From contig NZ_JAUNUG010000002.1 of NCBI RefSeq assembly GCF_030538285.1, positions 1 through 40,399 on the forward strand: a DNA stretch of 40,399 bases, read 5' to 3'. Each line of letters begins with the position of its first letter. Position 1 is the first letter of the stretch. Position numbers and translations under genes: made by a program. The notes beneath the pieces were generated by a model that ran no database searches, was not told the origin of the DNA, and was given only the letters and a program-made list of their open reading frames with translations. Positions 1 through 8,812 of this stretch are shown here, piece after piece. This stretch comes from Corynebacterium sp. GTDB lineage: Bacteria > Actinomycetota > Actinomycetes > Mycobacteriales > Mycobacteriaceae.

Positions 1-70
1 ATTCCACCCACCCGATGGCAGCCCACCCAAAGCTAATCCCCACCCCCTGCGGAAACACTCCGCCAGAGGG
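1..70. other. Left edge, non-coding
   Basis: This short stretch lies downstream of the nadA stop codon. I see no convincing hairpin or gene in it. Any gene following nadA lies outside the window. Confidence 0.4.
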
Positions 71-1105
71 CTATTCGCCGAGCCCTGATTGCCCGACCGC
101 GATCATGCGCTCGAGGGATTCGCGGGCGGCGTCGGCAATGCCCTTGGGCACGTCGACCTCGTCCTCACCGAGGGCCAGTGCCCGGATGAGGGCCGCCGGC
201 GTGATCATCTTCATGTAGGCGCAGGCCGCGCGCTCGTTGACGGGCTGGAAGTCGATGTCCGGGGCCGTCTGGCGCAGCTGGTGCAACATGCCGACCTCGG
301 TGGCGACGAGGACGGTGCCGGTCTGCTGGTTCTTGGCCTCGTCGAGCATCTGGCCCGTGGAGAGCATGTGGACGCGCTCCTGCGGCACCAGCCCCTCACC
401 GGCGAGGTAGATCGCGGAGTTGGCACACCCGCATTCAGGGTGGATGTAGAGATCCGCCGTAGGGTTCTCCTCGGTCTTGGACACCAGGTCGGGCCCGGAG
501 ATGCCGGCGTGGACGTGGCATTCGCCAGCCCAGATACGGATGTTGTCGCGACCGGTCTCCCGCTTGACGTGGGCGCCGAGGAACTGGTCCGGGTTGAACA
601 GGATCTCCTTGTCGGCGGGCAGCGCCTTGACGATGTCGACCGCATTCGACGAGGTACAACACACGTCGGTCAGTGCCTTCACGTCGGCGGTGGTGTTGAC
701 GTAGGAGACCACCAGCGCGTCCGGGTGCTCAGCCTTCCATTCGGCGAGCTGCTCGGCGGTAATCGAGTCGGCCAGGGAGCAGCCGGCGCGCTCATCAGGG
801 ATGATGACGGTTTTCTCGGGGGAGAGGATCTTCGCGGACTCCGCCATGAAGTGGACGCCGCAGAAGATGATGACATCGGCATCGGTGTCCGCGGCGATCC
901 GCGACAGCCCCAGGGAGTCACCGGTGAAATGGGCGATGTCCTGGATCTCCGGGAGCTGGTAGTTGTGGGCGAGGATGATGGCGTTGCGTTCGGCGGCGAG
1001 GCGGCGGACCTCGGCGGCCCACTCCTCGTTGGCTTCGATGCCGGTGAAGCCTGCGGGGCCTTCGACGATCTGGTCGAGCAGGGGGGATGTGAGCTTGGTG
1101 GCCAC
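71..1105 (-). CDS. nadA: Quinolinate synthase NadA
   Basis: NadA condenses iminoaspartate with dihydroxyacetone phosphate to quinolinate in de novo NAD synthesis, in the cytoplasm, using a [4Fe-4S] cluster. The 344-residue product has the family's three cluster cysteines in their contexts: C109 (AGCSLADS), C196 (GECHVHAG) and C295 (CAYMKM). It also has LAHNYQ near residue 46 and HPECGC near 222. I chose the GTG at 1105 because AAGGAG lies just upstream and homology begins there; the frame stays open to 1354 but that extension overlaps the divergent mazG gene and looks unreal. Partner genes such as nadC may lie to the left, outside the window. Confidence 0.95.
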   Translation of the reverse strand: MATKLTSPLLDQIVEGPAGFTGIEANEEWAAEVRRLAAERNAIILAHNYQLPEIQDIAHFTGDSLGLSRIAADTDADVIIFCGVHFMAESAKILSPEKTVIIPDERAGCSLADSITAEQLAEWKAEHPDALVVSYVNTTADVKALTDVCCTSSNAVDIVKALPADKEILFNPDQFLGAHVKRETGRDNIRIWAGECHVHAGISGPDLVSKTEENPTADLYIHPECGCANSAIYLAGEGLVPQERVHMLSTGQMLDEAKNQQTGTVLVATEVGMLHQLRQTAPDIDFQPVNERAACAYMKMITPAALIRALALGEDEVDVPKGIADAARESLERMIAVGQSGLGE

Positions 1106-1180
1106 GTTTTCTCCTTGGGTACCCGTTGTGACGTCGACAAGTATCCCAGACAATGGGGTGGATCCTGAAATGTGGGCACC

Positions 1181-1186
1181 TAGTAT
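1181..1186 (+). promoter_or_regulatory. -10 box of mazG, leaderless
   Basis: TAGTAT ends 7 bases before the ATG at 1194 and no Shine-Dalgarno sequence precedes that ATG. This spacing predicts a transcript starting at the start codon. It also disfavours the in-frame ATG at 1185, which lies inside the box. Confidence 0.55.
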
Positions 1187-1193
1187 GAGGGGC

Positions 1194-1802
1194 ATGACTG
1201 TCCTGCTTCTCGACGACCGCTGGCCCGATCTCATCCCCCTCGAGGCCTTCGGCCGCCTCGGTGGCCGCGTAGAGTTCACGGATGAAGTGCCGGTGAAGGT
1301 GCGGTGGAACATCGACACGTTGGTCGCCGCTGAGGGGCCCGGCGTGCTGGTCACGACGAACTATTTCGATCCGCGCGTGCGCGCGCGTGTGTCGATGGGG
1401 GAGGAGGTCATTGCCGCGTCCTCCCGCCGGGATCCGATTCGGCATGCGGTGTTGGCGATGGAGCGGGCCTGTTCGATCGGGGAGTGGGAGGCTTCGCAGA
1501 CGCACCGTTCGCTGTTGCCGTACCTGGCGGAGGAGGCGCAGGAGTTCGCCGACCAGGTGCTCACCTGGGAGCGTGATGGGGATGAGCAGGCGTTGTTGCG
1601 TGAACTGGGAGATGTTTTGTTGCAGGTGCTCTTCCACGCGGAGCTGGCTTCTCGACGCTCCGCCTTCGACTTCGCCGATGTGGCGGGCAGTTTCGTCGAT
1701 AAGCTGCGTTCCCGCTCGCCTTATCTCTTCGACGGGACGACGGGCGTGGTCCCGGTGGAGGAGCAGGAGCGGTTGTGGGCCATAGGAAAAGCCCGGGAGT
1801 GA
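1194..1802 (+). CDS. mazG: MazG-type nucleoside triphosphate pyrophosphohydrolase
   Basis: A 202-residue all-alpha NTP pyrophosphohydrolase that should hydrolyse (damaged) NTPs or dNTPs to monophosphate and pyrophosphate. The metal-binding pattern is visible in the C-terminal half: EExxE at 113-117 ([11 protein letters not shown]) and ELGD at 137-140, followed by [12 protein letters not shown]. The N-terminal ~80 residues are a poorly conserved extension. It is divergent from nadA and starts the block mazG - transglycosylase - eno - ftsB - DUF501 - ppx known from mycobacteria, here interrupted by two reverse porin-like genes. Translation is probably leaderless. The call is secure; the physiological substrate is not visible. 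Confidence 0.9.
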   Translation: MTVLLLDDRWPDLIPLEAFGRLGGRVEFTDEVPVKVRWNIDTLVAAEGPGVLVTTNYFDPRVRARVSMGEEVIAASSRRDPIRHAVLAMERACSIGEWEASQTHRSLLPYLAEEAQEFADQVLTWERDGDEQALLRELGDVLLQVLFHAELASRRSAFDFADVAGSFVDKLRSRSPYLFDGTTGVVPVEEQERLWAIGKARE

Positions 1803-1824
1803 TCCCGGGCCGATCCGAAAGCGT

Positions 1825-2181
1825 TTAGCGGCTGGACAGGGAGAAGGAGCTGCCGCTCGACAGGCCGGAGAGGTCGTTCTTCACAGCCTCGCACTTAACG
1901 GCACGGTCCGCAAAGGAGTTGGCGACGCGCTCGGTCTGCTTGCGGTGCTCGGCGGTGGTGTCATCGGCGCTGAGTTCCTTCTTGACGCCGTTGTAGACGT
2001 CGGAGCGGGTCTTCAGACCTTCTTCCTTGGCGGCTTCCTTGACGAGGGTGCAGGGCGTGGCATTGCTCACTTTGATGTAGAAGTCAGCCTCGGCCTTGGT
2101 GGTGGCCTGGGCGGCCGGGGTGGCGGTCAGGGCGACGCCAGCGATGAGAGCGGCGGCGAGGGCGGAACGGAAGCGCTTCAC
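1825..2181 (-). CDS. Secreted PorB/PorC-like cell-wall porin
   Basis: A 118-residue secreted protein with a signal peptide (cleavage likely after AQA, residue 26) and a small helical mature part with two cysteines, C44 and C97. Small helical proteins closed by one disulfide and encoded next to mazG/eno are the PorB/PorC type of Corynebacterium, anion-selective channels of the mycolate outer layer. The GTG start at 2181 is supported by GAAAGG seven bases upstream. The neighbour at 2257-2658 has the same plan, so the two are probably paralogues. Assignment rests on size, cysteines and position rather than strong sequence recall; which is PorB and which PorC is unclear. Confidence 0.7.
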   Translation of the reverse strand: MKRFRSALAAALIAGVALTATPAAQATTKAEADFYIKVSNATPCTLVKEAAKEEGLKTRSDVYNGVKKELSADDTTAEHRKQTERVANSFADRAVKCEAVKNDLSGLSSGSSFSLSSR

Positions 2182-2256
2182 GAGAAAACCTTTCGGTGGG
2201 AAATGTTGTCCCGGGGATAGTAACCCTCCCGCTGGTCAAGCGCGCGAAGTTACCCT

Positions 2257-2658
2257 CTAACGGGGGTTGAGAACGCTGGAGAGGTCCGCTAGCAGGTCCT
2301 GCATGTTGCCGACGTTGGGGATGGAGCTGCCGGGGAAGAGCTCCGGGTCCTTCTTTACGGTGCCGCAGGCAACGGCCTTGTCGGCGATCTGGTCGGCGTA
2401 GCGCGCGCTGACGAGGTAGGTGCTCGGATCGAGGAGGTTGATGTTCTCCTTGGCGGCGTTGCGGATCTGGCGGGAGAGGTCGGAGCGGGTGGTGTTGCCG
2501 TCGATCTGGAAGGTCTGCTTCAGCAGTGGGTCGACAATGCGGCAGTCGGCGTTCTTGATGAGGCCGTCGATGGCGCCGAGCTGTGCGGAGGCGGCGGGGG
2601 CCAGGCCGGTGACGGCGACAGCGGTGGCGGCAATGGTGGCGAGGGTGCGACGGAGCAT
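2257..2658 (-). CDS. Secreted PorB/PorC-like cell-wall porin, second copy
   Basis: A 133-residue secreted protein: signal peptide ending ASA|Q near residue 25, then a short helical domain with C39 and C98, spaced much like the cysteines of its neighbour (59 against 53 residues apart). It also shares a TRSD...K/R pattern in the first half and A-DKAV-C around the second cysteine. Both features support paralogy with 1825-2181. Family knowledge suggests an ion channel in the mycolic-acid outer membrane. GAAAGG lies about nine bases before the ATG, and TAAGAT (2697-2702, reverse strand) is a candidate -10 box. A 75-base gap separates the two genes, enough for separate promoters. Confidence 0.7.
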   Translation of the reverse strand: MLRRTLATIAATAVAVTGLAPAASAQLGAIDGLIKNADCRIVDPLLKQTFQIDGNTTRSDLSRQIRNAAKENINLLDPSTYLVSARYADQIADKAVACGTVKKDPELFPGSSIPNVGNMQDLLADLSSVLNPR

Positions 2659-2696
2659 GGTGGGAAGCCTTTCAACGGAAGATCGTTACGCCAGGC

Positions 2697-2702
2697 ATCT
2701 TA
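2697..2702 (-). promoter_or_regulatory. Candidate -10 box for the upstream porin-like gene
   Basis: TAAGAT on the reverse strand, 38 bases before the ATG at 2658. This gene also has a Shine-Dalgarno sequence, so a leadered transcript fits. Confidence 0.4.
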
Positions 2703-2771
2703 CGTTACGTATGTGACTAGAGTGGCTTAAGTGAATGCGGCGGGGGTAAAAGTTCCCACCCACCCATGCCG

Positions 2772-2777
2772 TAGGAT
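2772..2777 (+). promoter_or_regulatory. -10 box of the transglycosylase gene, leaderless
   Basis: TAGGAT ends 8 bases before the ATG at 2786 and there is no ribosome binding site, the leaderless pattern seen repeatedly in this window. Confidence 0.5.
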
Positions 2778-2785
2778 CGTCCCTC

Positions 2786-3571
2786 ATGAGTGGAACGCGA
2801 CGCGCGATGGGCTGCGGCCTCGGGGTGGTGCTGGCGATCATCATGGTCATCTCCCTGGTGGGCTGGGTCCTGTCGTTCCTCGACATTTCCAGCCCCACGC
2901 GCCAGCTCCAGCCGGTCCCGGATAACGTGCCCCCGGCCGCCGCCGCCGAGGTCCCGCTCATCGATGTCCACGCCCCGGGCCGCACCTCCGACAAACTCGC
3001 CTTCTGGGCCGAGCCCCTCTCCGAGCAGACCGGCATCCCGGAGCCGGCCATCCGTGCCTACGGCAACGCCGAGCTCATCGCCCGCGATGCCTGGCCGACG
3101 TGCAACCTGCGTTGGAACACCCTCGCCGGAATCGGCTGGGTGGAGTCCCGCCACGGCACCTACTCGGGTGACTACTTCAACCGCAGCAGTATCAATGCCG
3201 AGGGCGTGGCGGAGCCCAAGATCATCGGCATCCCGCTCGACGGTAGCCCCGGCTTCGCCGCCATCCCCGATACCGACGGCGGTGAACTGGACGGGGACAC
3301 CGAGTGGGACCGGGCAGTCGGGCCCATGCAATTCATCCCGGAGTCGTGGAAGCGTTATGGCCGCGACGCCAGCGGTGATCTGGTCGCCGACCCCCATCAG
3401 ATCGACGATGCCGCCCTCGGCGCAGCACATTTGCTCTGCGTCAACGGCGGTGATCTCTCGACGCCGGAGGGGTGGACGAAGGCCATCTACGCCTACAACC
3501 GTTCGCAGGAGTACCTCATCAACGTCCGCGACGCCGCCGCCTCCTACGCCCTCAACCAGCCCGCCCGCTGA
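2786..3571 (+). CDS. Membrane-anchored lytic transglycosylase, LpqU-like
   Basis: A 261-residue cell-envelope enzyme of the lytic murein transglycosylase superfamily, expected to cleave the MurNAc-GlcNAc bond of peptidoglycan. One membrane segment (about residues 11-31) anchors it, followed by a proline/alanine-rich linker and the catalytic domain (about 75-250). The likely catalytic glutamate is E120 in GIGWVESRHG; AVGPMQFIPESWKRYG and AIYAYNRSQEYL are typical downstream motifs. In M. tuberculosis the same position beside eno holds the lipoprotein LpqU; here I see no proper lipobox, so anchoring is by the uncleaved helix. Convergent neighbours and a likely leaderless start suggest it is its own transcription unit. 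Confidence 0.85.
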   Translation: MSGTRRAMGCGLGVVLAIIMVISLVGWVLSFLDISSPTRQLQPVPDNVPPAAAAEVPLIDVHAPGRTSDKLAFWAEPLSEQTGIPEPAIRAYGNAELIARDAWPTCNLRWNTLAGIGWVESRHGTYSGDYFNRSSINAEGVAEPKIIGIPLDGSPGFAAIPDTDGGELDGDTEWDRAVGPMQFIPESWKRYGRDASGDLVADPHQIDDAALGAAHLLCVNGGDLSTPEGWTKAIYAYNRSQEYLINVRDAAASYALNQPAR

Positions 3572-3670
3572 TGGCTACCCCCGGTACCGTCCCGCGCAGC
3601 CCACTTTTCTGGAAGAATTGTCACCGGACGCGTGTCCAGCGCGCGCGACGATGACAACTCCCACCTCTAG

Positions 3671-4969
<1,299 letters not shown>

Positions 4970-4983
4970 CGCCGAGCTTCTCG

Positions 4984-5016
4984 ACGTCCCCTCCGCTCGC
5001 CGAGCGGAGGGGACGT
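4984..5016 (+). terminator. Terminator after eno
   Basis: A perfect 16-base inverted repeat (4984-4999 with 5001-5016) begins 15 bases after the eno stop. It forms a very stable GC-rich stem followed by a modest T-rich tail (TGCTGTTT). It overlaps the end of one GCTTCTCGACG word at 4976-4986. Confidence 0.75.
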
Positions 5017-5061
5017 TGCTGTTTGGTGGCCGTGTTCGTCCACGCGCACGGCGCGCTGAGT

Positions 5062-5067
5062 TAGACT
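5062..5067 (+). promoter_or_regulatory. -10 box of ftsB
   Basis: TAGACT ends 9 bases before the ATG at 5077, predicting a transcript with no or a 1-3 base leader. Confidence 0.45.
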
Positions 5068-5076
5068 CGGGAGTCT

Positions 5077-5571
5077 ATGAGCACTGATCCCACGCCCCGC
5101 TCCCGGCACACCGTGCCGGTCGTCTCCCGTTCCAAGGAGACGCCGAGGCCGAAGTGGAAGCGCCCCACCTTGCGTTTCAACACGGTGGAGTTCGGCATGC
5201 TCGCGGCGGTGGCGATCATCATTATCGGCACCATCTGGGCGCCGGCGAACAACTACTTCCAGGGCCGTTCGGAGATTGCGCGGTTGGAGGAGTCGATCGT
5301 CGCAAAGCAAGAGGAAAAGGAACGTCTCCTCGACGAAATAGACCGTTACCAGGATGAAGCTTTCATCCGGGAGGAGGCGCGGCGGCGCCTCGGACTCATC
5401 GAACCGGGGGAGGTGGCCTTCCGTGTCATCGACCCCGGCATGGAGTCCGACGGCACCGTCACCACCTCCGCGGAGGAGCTGGCGGCAGAGCGCACCTGGC
5501 ATGAGATCCTGTGGGACTCGATCGCAACCCCGCCCGAGGCCGACCTTCAGCAGGCGGTCATGGAAGAATAG
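5077..5571 (+). CDS. ftsB: Septum formation initiator FtsB/DivIC-like
   Basis: A 164-residue bitopic membrane protein of the FtsB/DivIC family, which links divisome parts at the septum. It has a basic cytoplasmic N-terminus (about 1-38), one membrane helix (about 39-57, rich in A, I and V), an extracytoplasmic heptad-type coiled coil (about 63-95), and the family motif REEARRRLGLIEPGEVAFRVID after it. The longer N- and C-terminal tails are typical of actinobacteria. It begins the tightly packed run ftsB - DUF501 - ppx, with only 5 bases to the next gene. The same gene pair follows eno in M. tuberculosis (Rv1024-Rv1025). Confidence 0.88.
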   Translation: MSTDPTPRSRHTVPVVSRSKETPRPKWKRPTLRFNTVEFGMLAAVAIIIIGTIWAPANNYFQGRSEIARLEESIVAKQEEKERLLDEIDRYQDEAFIREEARRRLGLIEPGEVAFRVIDPGMESDGTVTTSAEELAAERTWHEILWDSIATPPEADLQQAVMEE

Positions 5572-5576
5572 CCGCC

Positions 5577-6134
5577 ATGACTGTCAATGATGCAGACCTG
5601 GCGGCCGTCGAGAAGCAGCTCGGCCGGGAACCCCGCGGTGTTCTCGCCGTGTCCTACCGCAGCCCCGACGGACACCCCGGCGTGGTAAAGACCGCGCCGA
5701 AGCTTCCCGACGGCACCCCGTTCCCCACCCTGTACTACCTCACCGACCCGCGCCTGACCGGCGAGGCATCCCGCCTGGAGGTCGCGCACGTCATGAAGTG
5801 GATGGAGGAGCGGCTGGCCACCGACGCCGACCTGCAGGCCGACTACGCGGCCGCCCACGAGCACTACCTCACCGAGCGCAACGCCCTGGAGGACCTGGGC
5901 ACCGACTTCTCCGGCGGAGGTATGCCCGATCGCGTCAAGTGCCTCCACGTGCTCATCGCCTACGCCCTGGCGGAGGGCCCGGAGCGGGTACGTTTCGGCA
6001 CCGAGGCCGTCGCCCTGGCCGCCGACCGCGGGGGACTGCGCGGCACCGCCATTCCGCAGGACTGGCCGACCTGCGCCGAGCTGGGCTTCGACGCTCACCA
6101 GTTTGATGATCTCTACCAGGAGGCAGCCAAGTGA
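5577..6134 (+). CDS. DUF501 family protein
   Basis: A 185-residue cytoplasmic protein of the conserved actinobacterial DUF501 family, function unknown. It contains the family core KTAPKLPDGTPFPTLYYLTDP (residues about 40-60) and the later segment GGGMPDRVKCLHVLIAYAL, whose cysteine and histidines could bind metal, though this is inference. No signal peptide or membrane segment. The ATG at 5577 is five bases after the ftsB stop; its end overlaps the ppx GTG by four bases (GTGA), so the three genes are probably translationally coupled. Constant placement between ftsB and ppx suggests an envelope or phosphate link, unproven. Confidence 0.88.
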   Translation: MTVNDADLAAVEKQLGREPRGVLAVSYRSPDGHPGVVKTAPKLPDGTPFPTLYYLTDPRLTGEASRLEVAHVMKWMEERLATDADLQADYAAAHEHYLTERNALEDLGTDFSGGGMPDRVKCLHVLIAYALAEGPERVRFGTEAVALAADRGGLRGTAIPQDWPTCAELGFDAHQFDDLYQEAAK

Positions 6135-7087
6135 CCCGTGTCGCGGCCGTGGATTGCGGCACCAACTCGATCCGCCTGCTCATCTGCGACATCGCCGGAG
6201 CACAGACCCGCGAAATCACCCGCACCATGGAGATCGTGCGCCTCGGGCAGGGAGTGGACGCCACCGGTGAACTCGACCCTGCCGCCATCGAGCGCACCCG
6301 TGAGGCGCTGAGCCGCTTCGTGGACATCATGGAGTTCGAGCAGGTCAAGGCCGTGCGGATGGTGGCTACCTCCGCCACCCGCGACGCCTCCAACCGCGAG
6401 GTTTTCTTCCGCATGACAGCCGAACTCCTCGGACGCATCACCCCGGGCGCGAAAGCGGAGGTCATCTCCGGCGAGGAGGAGGCCGCCCTGTCCTTCCGCG
6501 GTGCCATCACCGACCTCAACCCCTCTGATGACCCCTTCTGTGTCATTGACCTGGGTGGCGGCTCGACGGAATTCATCGTCGGCACCGCGGATGGGCAGAT
6601 CCTCGGCGCGCACTCCGCGCAGATGGGCTGCGTGCGAGTCACCGAACGCATCATGCGCTCCGACCCGCCCACCGACACCGAAACCGAGATCGCCCTCGAG
6701 TACGTGGGGGAGCGCCTGGCCGATGTGGTCAAGATCGTGCCGCTGGAGAAGGCGCGTACCTTCGTCGGTGTGGCCGGCACCTTCACCACGCTCTCCGCCT
6801 TGGCCCAGGGACTGGAAACCTACGACCCGCGCGAAATCCACGGCTCTATCCTGCGCTTTTCCGCCCTCCGCCTGCTCACCGCCGAGATCCGCCGCCAGTC
6901 AGCGGAGACCCGCGCGCTCAACCCCGTGGTGCACCCGGGGCGCGCCGACGTCCTTGGCGGGGGCAGCGTCGTCGTCGACGGCATCATGGACATGATCGCC
7001 TCGCAGACGAAGGTCGATAGCTTCGTCATCAGCGAAAAGGACATTCTTGACGGCATTGTCGCTGGCCTGGGGGATAGCCTGCGCTAA
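6131..7087 (+). CDS. ppx2: Exopolyphosphatase, Ppx/GppA family
   Basis: A 318-residue ASKHA-fold phosphatase of the Ppx/GppA family, releasing phosphate from polyphosphate or acting on pppGpp. Nucleotide-binding motifs are visible: VDCGTNSIRLL at the N-terminus, MVATSATRDASNR near 75, SGEEEAALSFRGA near 115, VIDLGGGSTEFIVG near 137, and GVAGTFTTLSAL near 215. It is the short form without a C-terminal HD-type domain, like Ppx2 of Corynebacterium and Rv1026. The GTG start overlaps the DUF501 stop. A tRNA gene begins 12 bases after the stop, so read-through into the tRNA is possible. Polyphosphate against pppGpp cannot be decided from sequence. Confidence 0.9.
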   Translation: MTRVAAVDCGTNSIRLLICDIAGAQTREITRTMEIVRLGQGVDATGELDPAAIERTREALSRFVDIMEFEQVKAVRMVATSATRDASNREVFFRMTAELLGRITPGAKAEVISGEEEAALSFRGAITDLNPSDDPFCVIDLGGGSTEFIVGTADGQILGAHSAQMGCVRVTERIMRSDPPTDTETEIALEYVGERLADVVKIVPLEKARTFVGVAGTFTTLSALAQGLETYDPREIHGSILRFSALRLLTAEIRRQSAETRALNPVVHPGRADVLGGGSVVVDGIMDMIASQTKVDSFVISEKDILDGIVAGLGDSLR

Positions 7088-7099
7088 GATAAACCCCCT

Positions 7100-7176
7100 G
7101 CCCCCATAGCCCAATTGGCAGAGGCAGCCGACTTAAAATCGGCACAGTCTGGGTTCGAACCCCAGTGGGGGCACCA
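7100..7176 (+). tRNA. tRNA-Leu (UAA anticodon), short variable arm
   Basis: A complete cloverleaf with encoded CCA. Acceptor stem 7100-7106 pairs with 7166-7172; discriminator A7173; U8, A14 and G18-G19 are present. The anticodon stem is 7127-7131/7139-7143 with loop CTTAAAA, giving anticodon TAA at 7134-7136 and the A36-A37-A38 pattern recognised by MiaA. The T arm is perfect (CTGGG TTCGAAC CCCAG). The variable loop is only five bases (7144-7148), although leucine tRNAs normally have a long variable arm. By anticodon it decodes UUA; TTA codons are rare here (seen at 14526, 19009, 21069 and 31219). Confidence 0.92.
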
Positions 7177-7196
7177 CACCGTCCGGAAACGACTGG

Positions 7197-7242
7197 GTAT
7201 GGGTATTTCTACTGTGTACATGTACAGGGGAAATACCCATAC
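7197..7242. repeat. 46-bp nested palindrome after the tRNA
   Basis: Perfect 13-base arms (GTATGGGTATTTC at 7197-7209, its complement at 7230-7242) enclose a perfect 12-base palindrome TGTACATGTACA (7215-7226). It lies 20 bases after the tRNA CCA and 24 bases before the end of the convergent deaminase gene. No T-run follows on either strand, so it is not a classical terminator. It could be a processing or termination hairpin, or an operator-like or attachment-like site. Confidence 0.7.
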
Positions 7243-7266
7243 GTAGGGGGATTCGCGCGGGGCCCC

Positions 7267-7734
7267 CTACATCCGCTCGACCAGTTTCCTGACCCGCGCG
7301 GCCTGCTCCTCATCGGGTCCATCCACCACGATGCCGGGGACGACGTCCTGGATGGGGATCGCGGTGACAGCCGCCGGGGGATGGCCGAGCGCAGCCCGCC
7401 ACGCCCCGATCTGCCGTGAGGATGCAGCGTAGACGATGCGGCCCAAGCCCACCCAGCCGTGGGCGGCGGAACACATCGCGCAGTGCTCGCCGGAGGTGTA
7501 GACGATGGCGCGGGCGCGGCGTTCGGGGGAGAGGTTCTCCGCGGCCCAGCGGGCGATGGCGAACTCGGGGTGGCGGGTGGCATCGCCGCCGGAGATGCGG
7601 TTTCGGTCGGCGAAGAGTTCGGTGCCGTCGGCGTCGATAAGCACGGAACCGTAGGGCTCGTCCCCGGCCTCCAGAGCCTGGCTGGCCAGGTCCACGGCGC
7701 GGGCGAGCCAGGTGCGATCAATATCGGTGATCAT
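7267..7734 (-). CDS. Nucleoside/guanine deaminase of the cytidine-deaminase fold
   Basis: A 155-residue zinc-dependent deaminase. The catalytic pattern is HPE near residue 55 (histidine ligand plus proton-shuttle glutamate; most relatives have HAE) and TSGEHCAMCSAA near 100 with the two cysteine ligands. The SGE-C-MC arrangement resembles guanine deaminases and other small purine/pyrimidine deaminases more than TadA, which usually has PCxMC. The substrate is not decided by sequence; deamination of guanine or a related base is an inference. The ATG at 7734 is followed by a good deaminase N-terminus (WLARAVDLASQALEAGDEPYG). It stands 25 bases upstream of the CorC-like genes' end and points the same way, perhaps separately transcribed. 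Confidence 0.85.
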   Translation of the reverse strand: MITDIDRTWLARAVDLASQALEAGDEPYGSVLIDADGTELFADRNRISGGDATRHPEFAIARWAAENLSPERRARAIVYTSGEHCAMCSAAHGWVGLGRIVYAASSRQIGAWRAALGHPPAAVTAIPIQDVVPGIVVDGPDEEQAARVRKLVERM

Positions 7735-7759
7735 GGCCGCCCATCATAGGCGTGCCAGA

Positions 7760-8812
7760 TCACCGGCGGGTGACGCGATCGAGCTCCTCTTCGATGCTGG
7801 GCCACAGGCGGGAGAGGATGTCGTCCCAGGTGATCACGCCGACGACCTCGCCGGGGGAATCGGCCACGCCATCCTCGGGAACCACCACGGCGACCTGCTC
7901 ATTGTTGCTGCGCATCAGGTTGAGCGCCTCAGACAAAGTGGTGGTCTGCGGCAGCAGCAGGGCAGGGCGGGAGTAGGTGTCGGCGAGCTCCTCGGGGCCG
8001 GCGAGGAGCGTGTCACGGACGTGCACCAGGTGGGGGGTGGGTTGCTCGGCGTCTGCGGGGGCGTCGATAAGCACCCGCATGGAGCGGATCTCACGGGAAC
8101 GGGCACGCACCTCGGCGACTGTCACGGTGGCCGGCAGCGAGTGTCGCGGGGTGACGGCATCACCGAGGGTAATGGTTTCCAGGGCGATGAGCCCGGTGAT
8201 CTGGGTGGCGGAGGCATCGTCGAGGGCGCCGGTGTCACGGGAGTGTTCGACGAGGTGGCGCAGTGTTTCGGCGTCATAACCCTTGGCGGCGGCGCGCTCC
8301 ACCGGCTCCTCACCGGCCTTGCGCACCAGGGCGTTGGCCATGCGGTTGATCCAGGAGAGCAGCGGGCGGAACAGCGTGATGAACACGCGTGCTGGCCCGG
8401 CGATGACACGCACCGCGGTCTCCGGGTGCGCCAGAGCCCAGGATTTCGGCGCCATCTCGCCGACCACCAGGTGCAGGAAGGTGACGATGAACAGGGACAA
8501 CGCGAAGGAAATGCCATAGGCCACGCCCGCGGGCAAAGCGCCGAAGGCGGGCTCGATGAGGTAGTGCACCCACGGTTTCGTGATCGCACCCAGTGCGAAG
8601 GTCGCTGCCGTGATGCCCAGCTGGGCGCCGGCGAGCATGAGGGTCAGCTCGTTGAGGCTGCGCAGCGCCGCGCGGGAGGAAGCGGAGGTCTCCGCGGTTT
8701 CCTCCAGGCGGTTGCGGCGGGCGGCGAGCAGGGAGAATTCGATGACCACGAAGAACGCGGACAACACGATGACCACGACGGTCACCGGCAGGGCGATGTA
8801 CCAGTTCATCAT
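7760..8812 (-). CDS. CorC/HlyC-type membrane protein (DUF21-CBS), short form
   Basis: A 350-residue member of the CNNM/CorC/HlyC family, associated with Mg2+ or Co2+ transport and homeostasis. The N-terminal DUF21 membrane domain (about 1-190, with SAFFVVIEFSLLAARRNRLEE and LTLMLAGAQLGITAATFALG) is followed by a CBS pair (about 210-340). The C-terminal CorC_HlyC domain of the neighbour is missing. The ATG overlaps the neighbour's stop by four bases (ATGA, 8809-8812), so the two are coupled and may act as a heteromer, which is inference. One GCTTNTCGACG word (8062-8072) encodes its VLIDAP segment. Confidence 0.9.
   Translation of the reverse strand: MMNWYIALPVTVVVIVLSAFFVVIEFSLLAARRNRLEETAETSASSRAALRSLNELTLMLAGAQLGITAATFALGAITKPWVHYLIEPAFGALPAGVAYGISFALSLFIVTFLHLVVGEMAPKSWALAHPETAVRVIAGPARVFITLFRPLLSWINRMANALVRKAGEEPVERAAAKGYDAETLRHLVEHSRDTGALDDASATQITGLIALETITLGDAVTPRHSLPATVTVAEVRARSREIRSMRVLIDAPADAEQPTPHLVHVRDTLLAGPEELADTYSRPALLLPQTTTLSEALNLMRSNNEQVAVVVPEDGVADSPGEVVGVITWDDILSRLWPSIEEELDRVTRR

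Noticed and set aside
89-1168. Long open frame antisense to nadA
   Set aside because: It mirrors nadA in a high-GC region, has no family signature and no ribosome site; the nadA frame has all cluster cysteines.
7100-7242. Integrated element at the tRNA
   Set aside because: No integrase, no duplicated tRNA 3' end and no foreign genes lie to either side in the window; the palindrome alone is not enough.
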